Shown here one piece after another: positions 1 through 11,414 of a stretch of DNA of 64,000 nucleotides. Position numbers and translations under genes: made by a program. The stretch covers positions 236,828,233 through 236,892,232 of the forward strand of contig NC_081414.1 of assembly GCF_030272615.1 (NCBI RefSeq). The letters run 5' to 3'. The first letter of the stretch is position 1. Each line of letters starts with the position of its first letter. Origin of the DNA: Cryptomeria japonica. Lineage: Eukaryota > Streptophyta > Pinopsida > Cupressales > Cupressaceae. Under the pieces are notes generated by a model that was given only the letters and a program-made list of their open reading frames with translations, was not told the DNA's origin and did no database searches.

Positions 1-194
1 AGCGCTTGCACCTGAATGAGGTGTAGTGGGTATGCCAATAGTAATTTATATAATTATAAATATGGTAGAATATTTATAATTGAATGTATGATTACTTTAT
101 TAATTATAGATTCTAAGGTTACAAAAAGATAAGGTGAGATTTTATGTTTCCTTCAAATATGAAGTTAATGTGGAGATTTCTTCCTTATTTGTAG

Positions 195-290
195 TGGTGT
201 TCCTCCAAAAATAAGATTCGGAATTGGCGTTCTGCCAAAAATAAGATGGGGAGTTGGTGTTCCTCTAGAAATAAGATGGAGAGCTGGTGT
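195..290. repeat. 30-bp tandem repeat, about 3.2 copies
   Basis: Three imperfect 30-bp units start at 195, 225 and 255, each beginning tggtgttcct or a close variant and containing aaataagat; a fourth copy stops after 6 bases. There is no coding or spacer structure, so this is a simple minisatellite. Confidence 0.8.
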
Positions 291-1545
291 AAATGAGTTT
301 TGGCGTAATCGAGCTTAGAGTGAGAGTTCTTATAATCGAGCATAATGTATAAACATTTTAGTTTGATTTCAATTATCTAGATATAGATTAAATTTAAATA
401 TTTTTTAATCGATGCCATCACTTTTTTCTTCAATAAGCGCGACATTTTGTATATTAGGATTGCTAAGATAAACAATTTGAGTAAAGGTTATGCTAATGTC
501 TAGCCTGAGCAATGGCTATGCTAAGTGTTTTTGCTAACTATTTCGCTTTTGTATAAATCCTTATCATGTTCGTTGAATAATACACCAAGTAATTTTTCTA
601 TCATACTACTTTGAGAGGAAAGCATGTCCCTATTCTTTTACATAAGAAGTTGATTGATCTGATAGTTAAAATGTTTAGAATGTGATCTTAAGGCAGTTTA
701 TTTTAAAAAGTTATTTTGGGAGTTTTTTCTATAAATGAACTATTCTGCAAGTGCAATGTGGCTAAGGTATAATTTGAACGATGAAGGAGGGAGAAAGAGG
801 AGATAGGCAAAGTAAAGAAAACTAGAGAAAAACAAAGAGACAAAACACACAAACGGACTAAGAATGATTTGATATTTATATATATTTTTTACCATCATAT
901 TGGATTTTGTTATTAGATCTAATATACAACAAATATTAAAAAAATTTAACCATTATTTTTTATTTTATTTTTGAAATTTTAACCATTAATAGTGCTCATA
1001 TAAACCTTATTAATCATCGTTCATATATGTTTAAAGTATAAAAATAATAAAAGATAATATAATAATATTTTTATAATATAATAATATAATATTTTTTTAT
1101 AATAATATAATATTTTTATAATAATATTATAATCATAATATATTTAAAAATTAAAAGTTAAAAATACAATGAAATAATAAAAGATGATACAAAATGTAAT
1201 ATATAATTATTACGTGTTTTATAACAAAGATAATATAAGATAATAAAACAATAAGACAATATTAATGATTATAAAATAATATAGTAGTAAGATCATATTA
1301 ACTATAATTTAACTATTATTTTTTCTTGATAGAAAAATTGATTATTAGATAATCATCTAATGTTGTGGATTAAAAAATAAGAAGGGCTAAATAACATTAA
1401 TTGTCAATAATCAAACAATATAGATTAGGACCCCAATTTTAGAATCTATGAAAGTTATTAACTTAAGAAATTTACACTTAAATATAATAGAAAATTTAGT
1501 AATATTAATTTATAACTAGTGGTTTGCATTGAAGTATGATAATGA
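291..1545. other. AT-rich spacer, no gene seen
   Basis: I see no coding region here. The stretch 1040-1150 is low-complexity AT built from ataatataat-like runs. The rest is ordinary AT-rich intergenic sequence. Confidence 0.6.
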
Positions 1546-1868
1546 GGTGCAATGGTTAGGTTCATAGGAAGATATACTTTAGAACATGTAATTGCAAGTT
1601 CTAAAAATTGCTAAAATTGAGAACTGTCTTTGTTGAATGTAATTATTTACAATTTAAGTGAATTGATTTAAAATTTATAATTCTTATAACTCTATTACTA
1701 ACTCTAGGGTGCAAAGGTTACGCCCATAGAAAGATATACTTTGGAACATATAATGCAGGTCCTAAAAATTGTTAAAATTGAAAACTAACTTTATTAAATG
1801 TAATCATTTACAATTTAAGTAAATTGATATAGAATTTATAATTTTTATAACTCTATTACTAACCCTAA
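1546..1868. repeat. 162-bp tandem duplication
   Basis: Two adjacent copies start at 1546 (ggtgcaatggtta) and 1708 (ggtgcaaaggtta) and run in parallel to the shared end ataactctattactaac. Divergence by eye is moderate, so the duplication is not recent. A short fragment of the unit (gtgcaatggttacgccca) recurs near 2553. Confidence 0.8.
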
Positions 1869-2658
1869 TCTATATTATAATATTTGGAGATAAGGTGGGA
1901 TTAAAATGTAATTCATCTTTACATAATGTCTCTTATAACTGATCTGTTGCAAAGTCTTATAACTAATTATGAATGTTTTCATATATTTAATTAAAGTTCA
2001 TTAGTTAAGTTTAAATTAATAAAATAAAGAAAAATAATTAGTTAATTTTTAAAGATGACACTTAAACAACTTCTGCCATTAATTAATGTTTTTAATCAAG
2101 AAAAGTAAAAATGTTAAAAACATTAGCTTTCATTTGACTTTTAAGGTGAAACAATTTTTACAATGTTGTCAAATAATTAGGGCATCAAGACAAATAATAG
2201 AGTGGAATAATATTTATTCTGTTGTTCAATACCATACAAGGATAATGGAATAGCAAAACTCTACAAACATATTTACATATATCAACTCTACAACCATGAA
2301 TTTTTGAATTATGAACTGGAAATTACTAACATAAACAACATAATGGAGACAAGAAGTACATATATTTTGTAATCTTCTCTTCTATGACATATGAAAACAA
2401 TGCAATGTCAAAACTCTACAAACCTAAAATGAGACTTTACAAACAATAGATTGCAAGATGAAAGAGATCTAAGGAACATCATATATTTGGCTATGGCTAG
2501 CACACTCCAGGAAGTACATCAGCCATAGGTCAGCTATAATCGTGTGATATGTGTGCAATGGTTACGCCCAAACATTAACAATTCAACATTGTGCAATAAC
2601 TGAGAAATTGCCCTTTTTTACATTTATTTTCCCTAACTTCGTATCATTCTTGAGAGAG
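1869..2658. other. AT-rich spacer, no gene seen
   Basis: No ORF, RNA or element boundary could be supported. A small fragment of the 1546-1868 repeat lies near 2553. Confidence 0.5.
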
Positions 2659-2659
2659 C

Positions 2660-2898
2660 TTAATTAAGGCCAGCCTTAAACCACACACACTAAGCAACAT
2701 ATTAAGCCTCTAGAGAGACAATGTTAGTCAGCTCTTGAGTGCTTAACACTTTTAAGCCTAGAAGTGTATTCTTAGTGTGACAACACACATTAAAAACATA
2801 TTAAGCCTCGAAAATGCCAATCAACTCTGAATGTTTAAATATTTTAAGCCTAAAAGTATAAGCTTTGTGTGTGTGGTTTAAGTCATTCCCTTAATTTA
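2660..2898. mobile_element. MITE-like element with imperfect terminal inverted repeats
   Basis: The segment is bounded by inverted repeats. The core cttaaaccacacacac at 2675-2690 is matched by its exact complement at 2867-2882, and the pairing extends outward through ttaattaagg (2660-2669) to cccttaattta (2888-2898) with mismatches. Inside are two diverged copies of a ~100-bp unit, beginning acatattaagcc at 2697 and 2797. About 240 bp with long TIRs and no ORF fits a miniature inverted-repeat element. I could not find a clear target-site duplication. Confidence 0.55.
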
Positions 2899-4018
2899 TG
2901 TATTGTGTATAATTGAAATGTTTGTAATAGAAATCATTCGAAACAAAAATAGTTTAGATGAGAAATAGACTTTCATTAAAAAAAAAGATATATAAATTAC
3001 TAACACATATATATATATATGTACATTTTCATCAAATTGAGTAACAATTTAAAAACAAATAATTAAATCAATATTCATTATACATTTGAAGGCTTATACA
3101 AGGGTTGACACTTTCTATCACATAATCTACATTCTCCCTTTTTGAAAAAAACAGGTTTGAACAACAACCGCAAATAGATGAACAAATTCCAAAATCTCCA
3201 CATGTTTATCTCTCATTTGCCGATAGGCAATCCCTGGGCGGGGTTACCCCGCCACCGGGAAATTGTCTCACGTCGCTATGCCGGTAGCCTTCACGTCGGA
3301 AAAAAAAAACTGACCGCCAATGAAAAACGTGTTTGGTGCGCCCGCCACGAAGAGGTTTTCTTGTCTCACGGGTGGGAAAATCTGTAAATACCCACTAAAA
3401 AAAATCAAGGGGTTAATACCCAGCATTTTAATCAAATACACCTGTAATCGGATATGAAGCCTTAGCATCACTCTCCACCAAGAAACATAGTTTACATGAA
3501 ATTATGCCAAAATCTTGTAGGATAAATTGAGGTGGGGATCACAATTAGCACAATTGGTCATGAAGTGGTAATCAAAATCTTAATAAGTCTCATATTCTCA
3601 TCTATATTGTGTTCGAATTGAATTGGATCGTCTGATTATTAAGTGAGTCTCTATTTTCGTTAAACAAAATGGATAAATATAAATGCTTTCATCCAACCAG
3701 CTTTCTCTATGATTTTGCTTCTATAAGAGACAATTCATAAGTAGGAATGTGCAAAAAACCAACTGAACATGTTGCTATGAACAAAACCCATTTGCAACAT
3801 TGTTGGAACAATATAAACTACAATTTCAATCTTATAACCAAACACACGGATGTCATCAATTGCAATCCACGTTTCAAGGTACACAATCATAACCCTATTA
3901 TATTTCAGCACATGTTCAATTGCAATCCCAATTAACATACATTAGTCAATTTATCAAATGCATCTCCTATACTAAAGTGATAATTGTGTTTAATCAACTT
4001 ATTCCTGTGCTATCATTT
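2899..4018. other. Spacer with a small GC-rich island at about 3218-3390
   Basis: Mostly AT-rich with a short (AT)n run near 3008-3020. The stretch 3218-3390 is markedly GC-rich (ggcggggttaccccgccac and similar) and sits abruptly in AT-rich surroundings. Short ORFs on both strands across it show no recognisable domain. It may be a fragment of an unrelated repeat. Confidence 0.45.
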
Positions 4019-4336
4019 TAGATATTTTTAGTGTGTGCATTTATCCCTACATAAATTGGTGAATGCATAACTTACATGTTTATCCCTTTAGGTTTAGATG
4101 CCTAATTTTTATCTTTATTTTTCAGTTTTTCTCTTTGTGCTTCACTGAGGATTATGCCCTTAGCTGAATGTTATCTTTAGATATTTTTAGTGTGTGCGTT
4201 TATCCCTACATAAATTGGTGAATGCATAACTTACATGCTTATCCCTTTAGGTTTAGATGCCTAATTTTTATCTTTATTTTTCAGTTTTTCTCTTTGTGCT
4301 TCATTGAGGGTTATGCCCTTAGCTAAATGTTATCTT
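4019..4336. repeat. 159-bp tandem duplication
   Basis: The copies 4019-4177 and 4178-4336 both start tagatatttttagtgtgtgc and differ at only a few positions by eye, so this is a fairly recent head-to-tail duplication. No coding potential is seen. Confidence 0.9.
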
Positions 4337-4996
4337 TCAGTATTTCCTCCCAATTGATTGTATTCCATTATTAATGATTTTCCATCTCTACTTACCTCAA
4401 GGATATTAAGGTTTTTTTACAAGTCCATCAACCCCACTCTTTAGCCTTTGAAGATCTCATTTACTTTTATAAAAATGAGGGTGCTCTGTGTTTTCTAGAG
4501 ATACATTGGATATTAATTTTGATCGATTGCATAACTCAAATCCACAGTTTGACTGAGGCTTGACTGGGCATAAGTTTGTAGGTTTCCTAAACAATATAAG
4601 TTGTCTTAACCATATTTCAAATTCCTAGTAGGCCTTTAGCAAGTGTGGAATGTAGCTATGACCTCAGGGCTAAGAAGTCTAATCCACTTAGCTAATGGGG
4701 TGAAGTTCAGCTATTTTAAACTTTAATTTCATGTATAATAGAAAAGAGTTTTTGCTTACATAAATACCATGCCACTAAGACTAACACTGAGTCTGCAGAG
4801 TGATGCCTAGAGTCTAGATTAATGGATGGAGAATTAGATATTTTATTGTGGTCAATACAAAGAAAATTTTAGTTTTCATGTCCAGATTTTGCCTTGCTTT
4901 CCTTTTGTTTGTTCAAATTTTTGTTGTCCTATTTTGGGTTGTTATTGGAAAACATACACTTGCATGCTTTATTTATGTTTCAAATATTTCACTAGA
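4337..4996. other. Spacer, no feature seen
   Basis: AT-rich sequence without a supportable ORF or repeat. Confidence 0.5.
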
Positions 4997-5740
4997 GGCA
5001 TAAACTGGGGCCATTACTATCAGTTCTTGGATTGGTCCTCTTAAGAAATTAGTTGTTGTTGTAATTGAAGTGGAGCAATTGTTGTTAAAGTTTAAATGCA
5101 CCTTAAATTTCTTTGTGTTTTAGTTATAAAATTATATTTTACTGTTGTAGGATTTTTTGTTTAGTTGATCTTTCTTCTGTAGATTGCTTTAATTTTATTC
5201 TCTTTTGTAATGTAGAACAGTAATGTTTTCCTTGGTTATTCAAGGATACTAATGTATATTCTCTCCATGTAATTTCCATGGTTGGGAAAAATGAAATTGT
5301 AGGACCCCTTTGCATTAGTTATGTTTTCAAATACTACATTGTCTTTACTATCTTTGAAGGCATAAACTAGGGCCAATATTATTGCTTCTTGGATTGGTCC
5401 TCTTTAGAAATTAGTTAATACTGGAGTTCTTGGATTGGTTTATATGCACTTAAACTTTCTTTGTGTTTTAGTTATAAGCGCTCTTTTTAGAGAATGCTAC
5501 ATAAACTTATATTTTACTGTTGTAGGATTTTTTGTTGTAGATTGCTACATAAACTTATAATTTTACCATTGTAGGATTTTTTATTGTGGATTGCTTTAAT
5601 TTTACTCTCTTTTGTAATTCACTTAAACTTTATGTCTTCTTCTCAAAAAATGATACATAAACTTATGTTCTATCGTTGTAGGATTTTCTGTTTAGTTTCT
5701 CTTTCTTATGTAGATTGCTTTAATTTTATTATTTTCCTTA
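4997..5740. repeat. Degenerate ~355-bp tandem repeat with internal sub-repeats
   Basis: The phrase ggcataaactggggcc near 4998 recurs as ggcataaactagggcc near 5358, each followed by a diverged copy of cttggattggtcctct. Downstream, blocks reading ttactgttgtaggatttttt recur near 5140, 5517, 5560 (variant) and 5672 (variant). The pattern is an old tandem array with secondary rearrangement. Confidence 0.6.
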
Positions 5741-7559
5741 TCCTTGTATAATAAATTGTTAATACACTTTTTTAAAAATTTATATTGAAATTTTTAAGTT
5801 ATAATGGTAGGGCTATTACTTTTAAAAGAAGTAGCCAGAATATGTAAAACAAAAAGGCTTACAATAAGAAACAAAATATTCAAGGCATGCCCTTAAAATT
5901 TATCATCTCTACTGGTAGCTCTATGGATTTGGGTGTTAGGAGGACAACTCTAGCGCTCGTGATGTACAAAGACTGTGTCGAAATGTGAATCAAAGAAAAT
6001 TATATCTTAATGAGATGCCTAAAGAGGTGTCCTATGTGAGATATTTTATGATTATTAGGCAATTTTTTTATAACATTGTTTTGGGGGGCTCAGATACTGA
6101 ATGTCCAATCTACTAGTTTAGATATCATTGTAGTAATGGTAACAAGTACAACTACTTCTAGCCATCAATTAAACCGAATTGGTAGGTGGAACTAGCAATA
6201 GCTTCTCTTTCATATATACATTATATTGTCTTTAACTTCCCCATACACAATACATATGTAGGAAAATGATGTTTGGTTTTTGTTGCCCTGATAGAACTGG
6301 TTGCCCACTGTTGAGAAGCATTGTGAATGCAAGGAAGGTGGATAGGTTGGTCATTGAGTTCAGCATATATTATGAATGAAAACTCATGTATTTGTTGTTG
6401 TGGATAATAAAAGAAACATGTGCCTTCTTTTCTATGCTATGTAACTAATTATTGGTGAACCATGTAACTTGTTGTATTTGTGTATTATTTCTATGTATCC
6501 TGCTTATTATTACTAATGTTTTATGCTTTCAATCTTCACTTAACACTCTCTGTTGCAATTTGGGTTTTTTGATATGTATGGAGAGGTGGGATATCTCAAC
6601 ACCATAAAGTTTGATGATGTCAGACACATTGGACAAACATTTACAGATACATTGAAATCTTAAATAAAAAAACCAATAAAAATGACATCACCCATGTAAA
6701 AATCAGCAAAAGGACAAACTCCTATCAGCGTTACACATTTCACCTTACCCAGATGCAAGCACTAGTATGTATTAATATATATCCGAAAATAAGACCACTG
6801 GAAATAGCAATACATACAATAAAAACTTAGACAATTCCTTATCTAATTGGATCTTATCATAGTCGTTTTTTATGTTGGTGTTGTCCTTCCAAAGCATATT
6901 GCTCAAGTACCCTTTTCTCTATTTGACGGCTGCTCACATCTTGAATTTAAAAATAAGTGTGAGGCAGTGCAGTTAAAAGCGACACTCAACACATTTATTC
7001 TCAAGTTGAGACGGATAGCAAATTCTATTTTTTTATTATCACATAGCTACTACATTGTATTTAATTTGAGTTATTAAACCACCCCAAACAAATCTACGCA
7101 ATCTAATGTGGATGCATTTTCAAAAATCATTTATTTAATTTATAAATAATAACTTTGTGCTTCATCAAGTAATATCTGAATTTGGTATATGGCCATTCAT
7201 TTTGTTGCAAAAAATGTCAGTTTGGATGCTCATCCCTACTTGTTTATGGACATCCACCAAACTTTCATGATTGAGATATATTTATTGAAACTTATTTTAA
7301 GAATTTATGCATATAGAGATTATGAATTGAATAGAAGTAATTAATGAATGGACTTACAATAAACAAATGGATTTTTTTTCCTTATTAAAACGTATTATTA
7401 CAATTCTTATTCTAAGAATATAACATTACAAAATAGATTCAATTAAAATAATATGTGAAAAATTACTATGACATTTCTTAACCACACATTCATTTTATAG
7501 TCTGAATTAATGTGTTTGTGTACAAAAAAATCAAATCAACTCAACTCAACTCATTGTTC
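5741..7559. other. AT-rich spacer, no gene seen
   Basis: Only short ORFs without recognisable domains occur here. No element ends were identified. Confidence 0.5.
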
Positions 7560-7564
7560 ATCTT

Positions 7565-8263
7565 TGTGAAAATTCTATTGCAGCTACTAATTATTAATCC
7601 CCTATCTTATATGGATTATTTGACTGCTGAAAAATGTATTCACAGCAAATATTGAAAAAATAACACAACTACAACTTCACAAATAAAAGCATAGAAAGAA
7701 AATATGCTACACAATGAACACGATATTTTTGGACAAATTGTCCTTGGAAAAACCTCGAAGGGAAAACCAGTACTGCAGATGAGGAATTTTATTAAGCTTC
7801 AGCAAATCAAGAGAGACATAAATTGCTTGCCTCTTATTGGTAGAGCTCTGGCACTGTTCTCCTCCAGAAATTCTTCTCCCAATTTCTCCTGCTAAAATTC
7901 CACTCATGTTGTATCCAATGCTATTGTTGCACGTCCTTGCTATCACTGCAAAACTATTTGCTAGGACTACACATTCATTTGCTATCACTGCAAATGCTTC
8001 TCAAGTGTGTGTTCTCCAAATGCCCATTGATCCCCTTTTATAGTAGTATTATTGAAAAACCAATAGCCATGATTTAATTTCAATCAATGGCTAAGATTAA
8101 TTAGACTCTAGCAAGCCATAACTGATTGGTTGCTAGATGTCTCTAAAGGAAATAATTAATTAATTAAATAATTGTCTGGACTCTAACAAAATTCAAGAAA
8201 AAACAATTATTTACTAATTCTTGGGAATGGAGATGACTTTTGTCCAAGCTACTCAAACTAACA
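7565..8263 (-). repeat. Element A 3' LTR
   Basis: This 699-bp repeat begins tgtgaaaatt and ends ctcaaactaaca (TG...CA). The same sequence bounds the right end of A, where it is split by insert F. On the minus strand it directly follows a purine tract (8264 onward on the plus strand reads ctccctctt), as expected for a 3' LTR. Confidence 0.92.
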
Positions 8264-9306
8264 CTCCCTCTTAGTGAGGAAGGTGTTCTGCATAACACTC
8301 AACTTATCTCTGAAGAAGATGAATTTTGTCTTCCCCAATGCCTTGGTCAAAATGTTTGCTACTTGTTGCTCTGTAGGTATATACTATAGCTGAACAATCC
8401 CCCGTTGTACACGATCCCTGATGAAGTGATACTTGATGTCTATATGCTTAGACCTATCATGAAACACGGGATTCTCAAATAATCTAATATAACTCTGACT
8501 GTCGTATCACAGTAGTCTCAATCCTCTTACCAAACAAGGCTACTAGCAACTTTGAAAGCCATATCACCTCACATGTCGCCATGCTAGTTGCTATGTATTA
8601 TGACTCTACAGAACTCAGAGCCACAAGCTTCTGCTTCCTTTTGTACCAAGAGACAACTCTTGATCCCAAGCTAAAGCAACGCCCTAAAGTGTTTTTCTTA
8701 TCAGTTGTCTTGTCTGCCCAATCTACGTCAATATAGCCTATCAACCTGATACCATCACCTTGAGCATATCTAATCCCATACTCAATTATACCATGCAAAT
8801 ACCGCAACACATGCTTTGACGTTGTCCAATGCACTCTCTTTGGCTCAACCATGAATTGACTAAGAGAGTTTACTACAAAGGATATATATGGCCTAGTGTT
8901 GGGCAAATACATGAGAGAACCAATCAACTGCCTATATAAGGTGGGATCTACATCCTTCTCCTTGGATGTGTCTACCTTCTTCCAATTTGTGATCATAGGT
9001 GTGGACATGGCTTTGCAATCCTCCATCCCAAACCTCCTCAAGATTTCAATGCAGTATTTCCCTTGTCCTAGGAAAATTTCTCCATCTATCTGGCACACCT
9101 CGATGCCTAAAAGTAGTGCATGAGCCCCAAATCCTTCATCTCTAACTCTATCGCAAGGTCCCTTTTGGACTCCTCTATGAGCCCTAGTGAACTTGTTAGA
9201 AACAAGTCATCCACATATAGAGAAAGAATGAGAACCTCACCCCCAACCAGTAAGTAGTAGAGGTTAGCATCCACCTCACTCTTCCCGAAGCCCATTCCTT
9301 GCAAGT
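8264..9306 (-). pseudogene. Element A pol fragment: end of RT and RNase H
   Basis: The minus strand encodes the second half of a copia reverse transcriptase and its RNase H. RT shows LYVDDLFLTSS, the YVDD box, near 9200, then MKDLGLMHYF. The connection region follows with GKYCIEILRRFGMEDC and LIGSLMYL-TRPYISFVVN. RNase H shows the tract around DVDWADKTTDKKNT and ALSSVES, directly followed by an in-frame stop near 8598; YIATSMATCE beyond it shows the domain continues. Frame changes occur at about 9100. The N-terminal half of RT is 20 kb away at 29824-30356, separated by element B. The product would copy the retroelement RNA in the virus-like particle, but this copy is broken. Confidence 0.88.
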
Positions 9307-10472
9307 TGTTGGCATTTTGATGATGTTTTGATTGTCATTGATGGACACACACTTTTTTGATGTATGAGTTATGCTCAACCGGTAGTGTGTATTATTGAAT
9401 GTATAGCCTTTAGAATATCGATATTTTGCAGAAGATGTTTACTGGTCACAGATTGACTGAAGAGCTCAAGTGGTACGAGGATCTCAAGTGGTACAAGGAG
9501 CTCAAGCGATACGAAGGAACCAAGCGGTAGTTAACTTTTGATCGAAACACTATGATCTACCGGTCTTCATTTTTTACAACCGGTAATCGATAGATTGTAT
9601 TAACTGGTATTACTCTATGATGAGTTACCAACCGGTATTACTATAATGTGTGATGAGTTATCATCCACCGACACTTTGGCGGTGATATTGAGTCATGTTA
9701 CCAAATTTGTCTAGATGCACTGAACCTAGGAACTTGTAGTCTAATCCTATTGGACCGACATGAAATCAGATTCCTTTATAAGGACATCATGTCTAGAGTT
9801 TGTATGTGTGGTAGAAAAGGTTATGTGCGATCATTGAAGAGAAGATTAGGTCTGTGTGAAGAGATATAGTGTGGAGATATTGAAGACTGAAGTAATGCTG
9901 AAATGCATTAACAAGGAGTTGTCAAGGATCTAATTAAGTAGAGTGTGCTATTAGCTAGATCACTCACTTGTTGATTACTCACATCTTCGACAAGTCTAAA
10001 ACCCTTAACCCAGTAGGCCCAGCAAAGCCTTTGTAAATCCTCTAACAAGGTGGTTCAGAACTGTGGATCTAAAATCCTTTCACAAGGTAGTCTTTAACAG
10101 GACTTATAGAAATCCTTTAACAAGGTAGTCTTTAACATGACTTATCTCCTAACAAAGATCTAGATTCCTAACAGGATCTATTCTAGTGAAGAGCATTGTA
10201 TGACCTTAACCAATGGTTTATATTTTGCAGATAGTTACTTGTGACTTTCTGCTCACAGTGGTTTTTCCCATTTGGGTTTCCATGTCAAATATCTTGTGTT
10301 ATGGTGATTGTGCTCTTGTGGGTGAATGCTTTATTTTCTATTTGGTTTGCATTTATCTTAACCAGTTTATTAGTGAATTTGTTGTACCGGTTATCTGCTA
10401 AATTGTTTAAAAGTTTGTTTAAAGTATTTTTTGGTATACTAATTCACCCCCCCCCCCCCTTAGTATTCATCA
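9307..10472 (+). repeat. Element B 5' LTR
   Basis: Starts tgttggcattttgatgatg and ends ttagtattcatca, 1,166 bp. It matches the right LTR with small indels. Near its 3' side is gtggtttttcccatttgggt, a motif shared with the LTRs of C and E, and a C-homopolymer (from about 10447) precedes the end. Confidence 0.93.
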
Positions 10473-10490
10473 ATTGGTATCAGAGCCAAC
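10473..10490 (+). promoter_or_regulatory. Element B primer binding site
   Basis: The sequence attggtatcagagccaac directly follows the LTR. Ttggtatcagagc is the classic site complementary to the 3' end of plant initiator methionine tRNA, which primes minus-strand cDNA synthesis in copia elements. Confidence 0.9.
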
Positions 10491-10522
10491 CTTTCTATAG
10501 GTCTAACCACTTGGAAGGAGAT

Positions 10523-10896
10523 ATGGGGGAATACACTGTGAGGGAACTTACTCATTGTCTCACTCAGACTGAGAGAGCCTATGATGAACTCAAAGTCAAG
10601 TATAAAGCCTCTTTGGCCAAGAGAAGAGAGCATGCTGAGAAACTGATGGAACTTACTGAAAATAGCTCTTTTGATGAAGCTGACATGGATGCCCTAGTTG
10701 AAGAAGTTATAAAACTGAATGAATCTAAAGCCAACCTGAGAAGGGAGTTGGAAGGATTGACTATCAGAATGAGTCAGGATCTTGAGATTAGGAGAAAAGC
10801 TGAAGATCTGGTAAAACACAAAGATCATAAGATCTCCAAGCTAAGGCAAGAAATCAGTACCCTTACCGCTCATCTCCAAGAGAGAAAAGTGGAAAA
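10523..10896 (+). pseudogene. Element B gag, N-terminal part (interrupted by D)
   Basis: An open frame starts with MGEYTVRELTHCLTQ, 36 bases after the primer site. It is a heptad-rich, strongly charged coiled coil (for example LRRELEGLTIRMSQDLEIR). It runs to 10896, where transposon D enters. Removing D and one copy of aaaa makes the frame run straight on into 23756 (V-E-K then E-E-M-Q), giving a gag of about 425 codons to the stop at 24654. The protein should form the particle that packages element RNA. The start codon was chosen as the first ATG in this frame after the primer site. Element E has a similar N-terminal coiled coil. Confidence 0.8.
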
Positions 10897-10936
10897 GGGC
10901 GTGTGCACAAAGATGGTGGTCATAAAAGTGGACACT
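10897..10936 (+). repeat. Element D left terminal inverted repeat
   Basis: Ggg plus three unpaired bases, then gtgcacaaagatggtggtca (10903-10922), a 4-base gap and agtggacact (10927-10936). Both blocks match the right end exactly on the opposite strand. Confidence 0.9.
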
Positions 10937-10963
10937 ACCCAAAAAAAACTTGGAAAAACAAGC

Positions 10964-11165
10964 AGCACGTACGCGGTTTTAAAATTTCAAATTCTTGCGT
11001 ACGCGCTTAGGTTTGTTCTTCCCGAGCCTAGAAAGGTAGCGCATACACGCTGCTTTTAGGAAAATGAGTGCGTACGTGCTACGCCTTGGAAAATGAGCAT
11101 GTACGCGCTGATCATAGGAAAATGAGCGTGTACGCGCTAATAATCCAAATAAAACCGCGTACACA
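10964..11165. repeat. Element D subterminal motif cluster, left
   Basis: About seven copies of a near-palindromic motif with core gcgtacgcgct or close variants occur in 200 bp (near 10964, 10997, 11038, 11067, 11099, 11127 and 11155). Several are preceded by aaaatgag. The same motif clusters near the other end of D. Arrays like this are typical binding sites of plant DNA transposon proteins (known for CACTA, hAT and Mutator elements); that role here is inference. Confidence 0.8.
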
Positions 11166-11414
11166 GAGCCTGGTAAAAAAAGTTTTTAAAAAAAGACTGG
11201 GTCTCATTTACCCGTAAATCGCATTTTTAACTTCGTTTTTTCCCCATTTTCTCACCTAAACCGTGAACTGGGTGCTATATTTTTCCTCCATGCTATGAAT
11301 CAAGGTTAGTTTTTGTTTATTTTTGTCTTTCTTTCCTGTTTATGCAATTTGTTTTACATTTTGAATTTAATTTCATTAATTTTGATTAAGTTTTTTCATT
11401 TTTTGTTTCAAAAT

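Noticed and set aside
195-290. Regular short repeats, considered as a CRISPR-like array
   Set aside because: The repeats are contiguous without spacers and the DNA is plant; it is a minisatellite.
3178-3387. A 69-codon ORF across the GC-rich island
   Set aside because: Short, no domain, and an overlapping ORF exists on the other strand; GC-rich DNA alone explains it.
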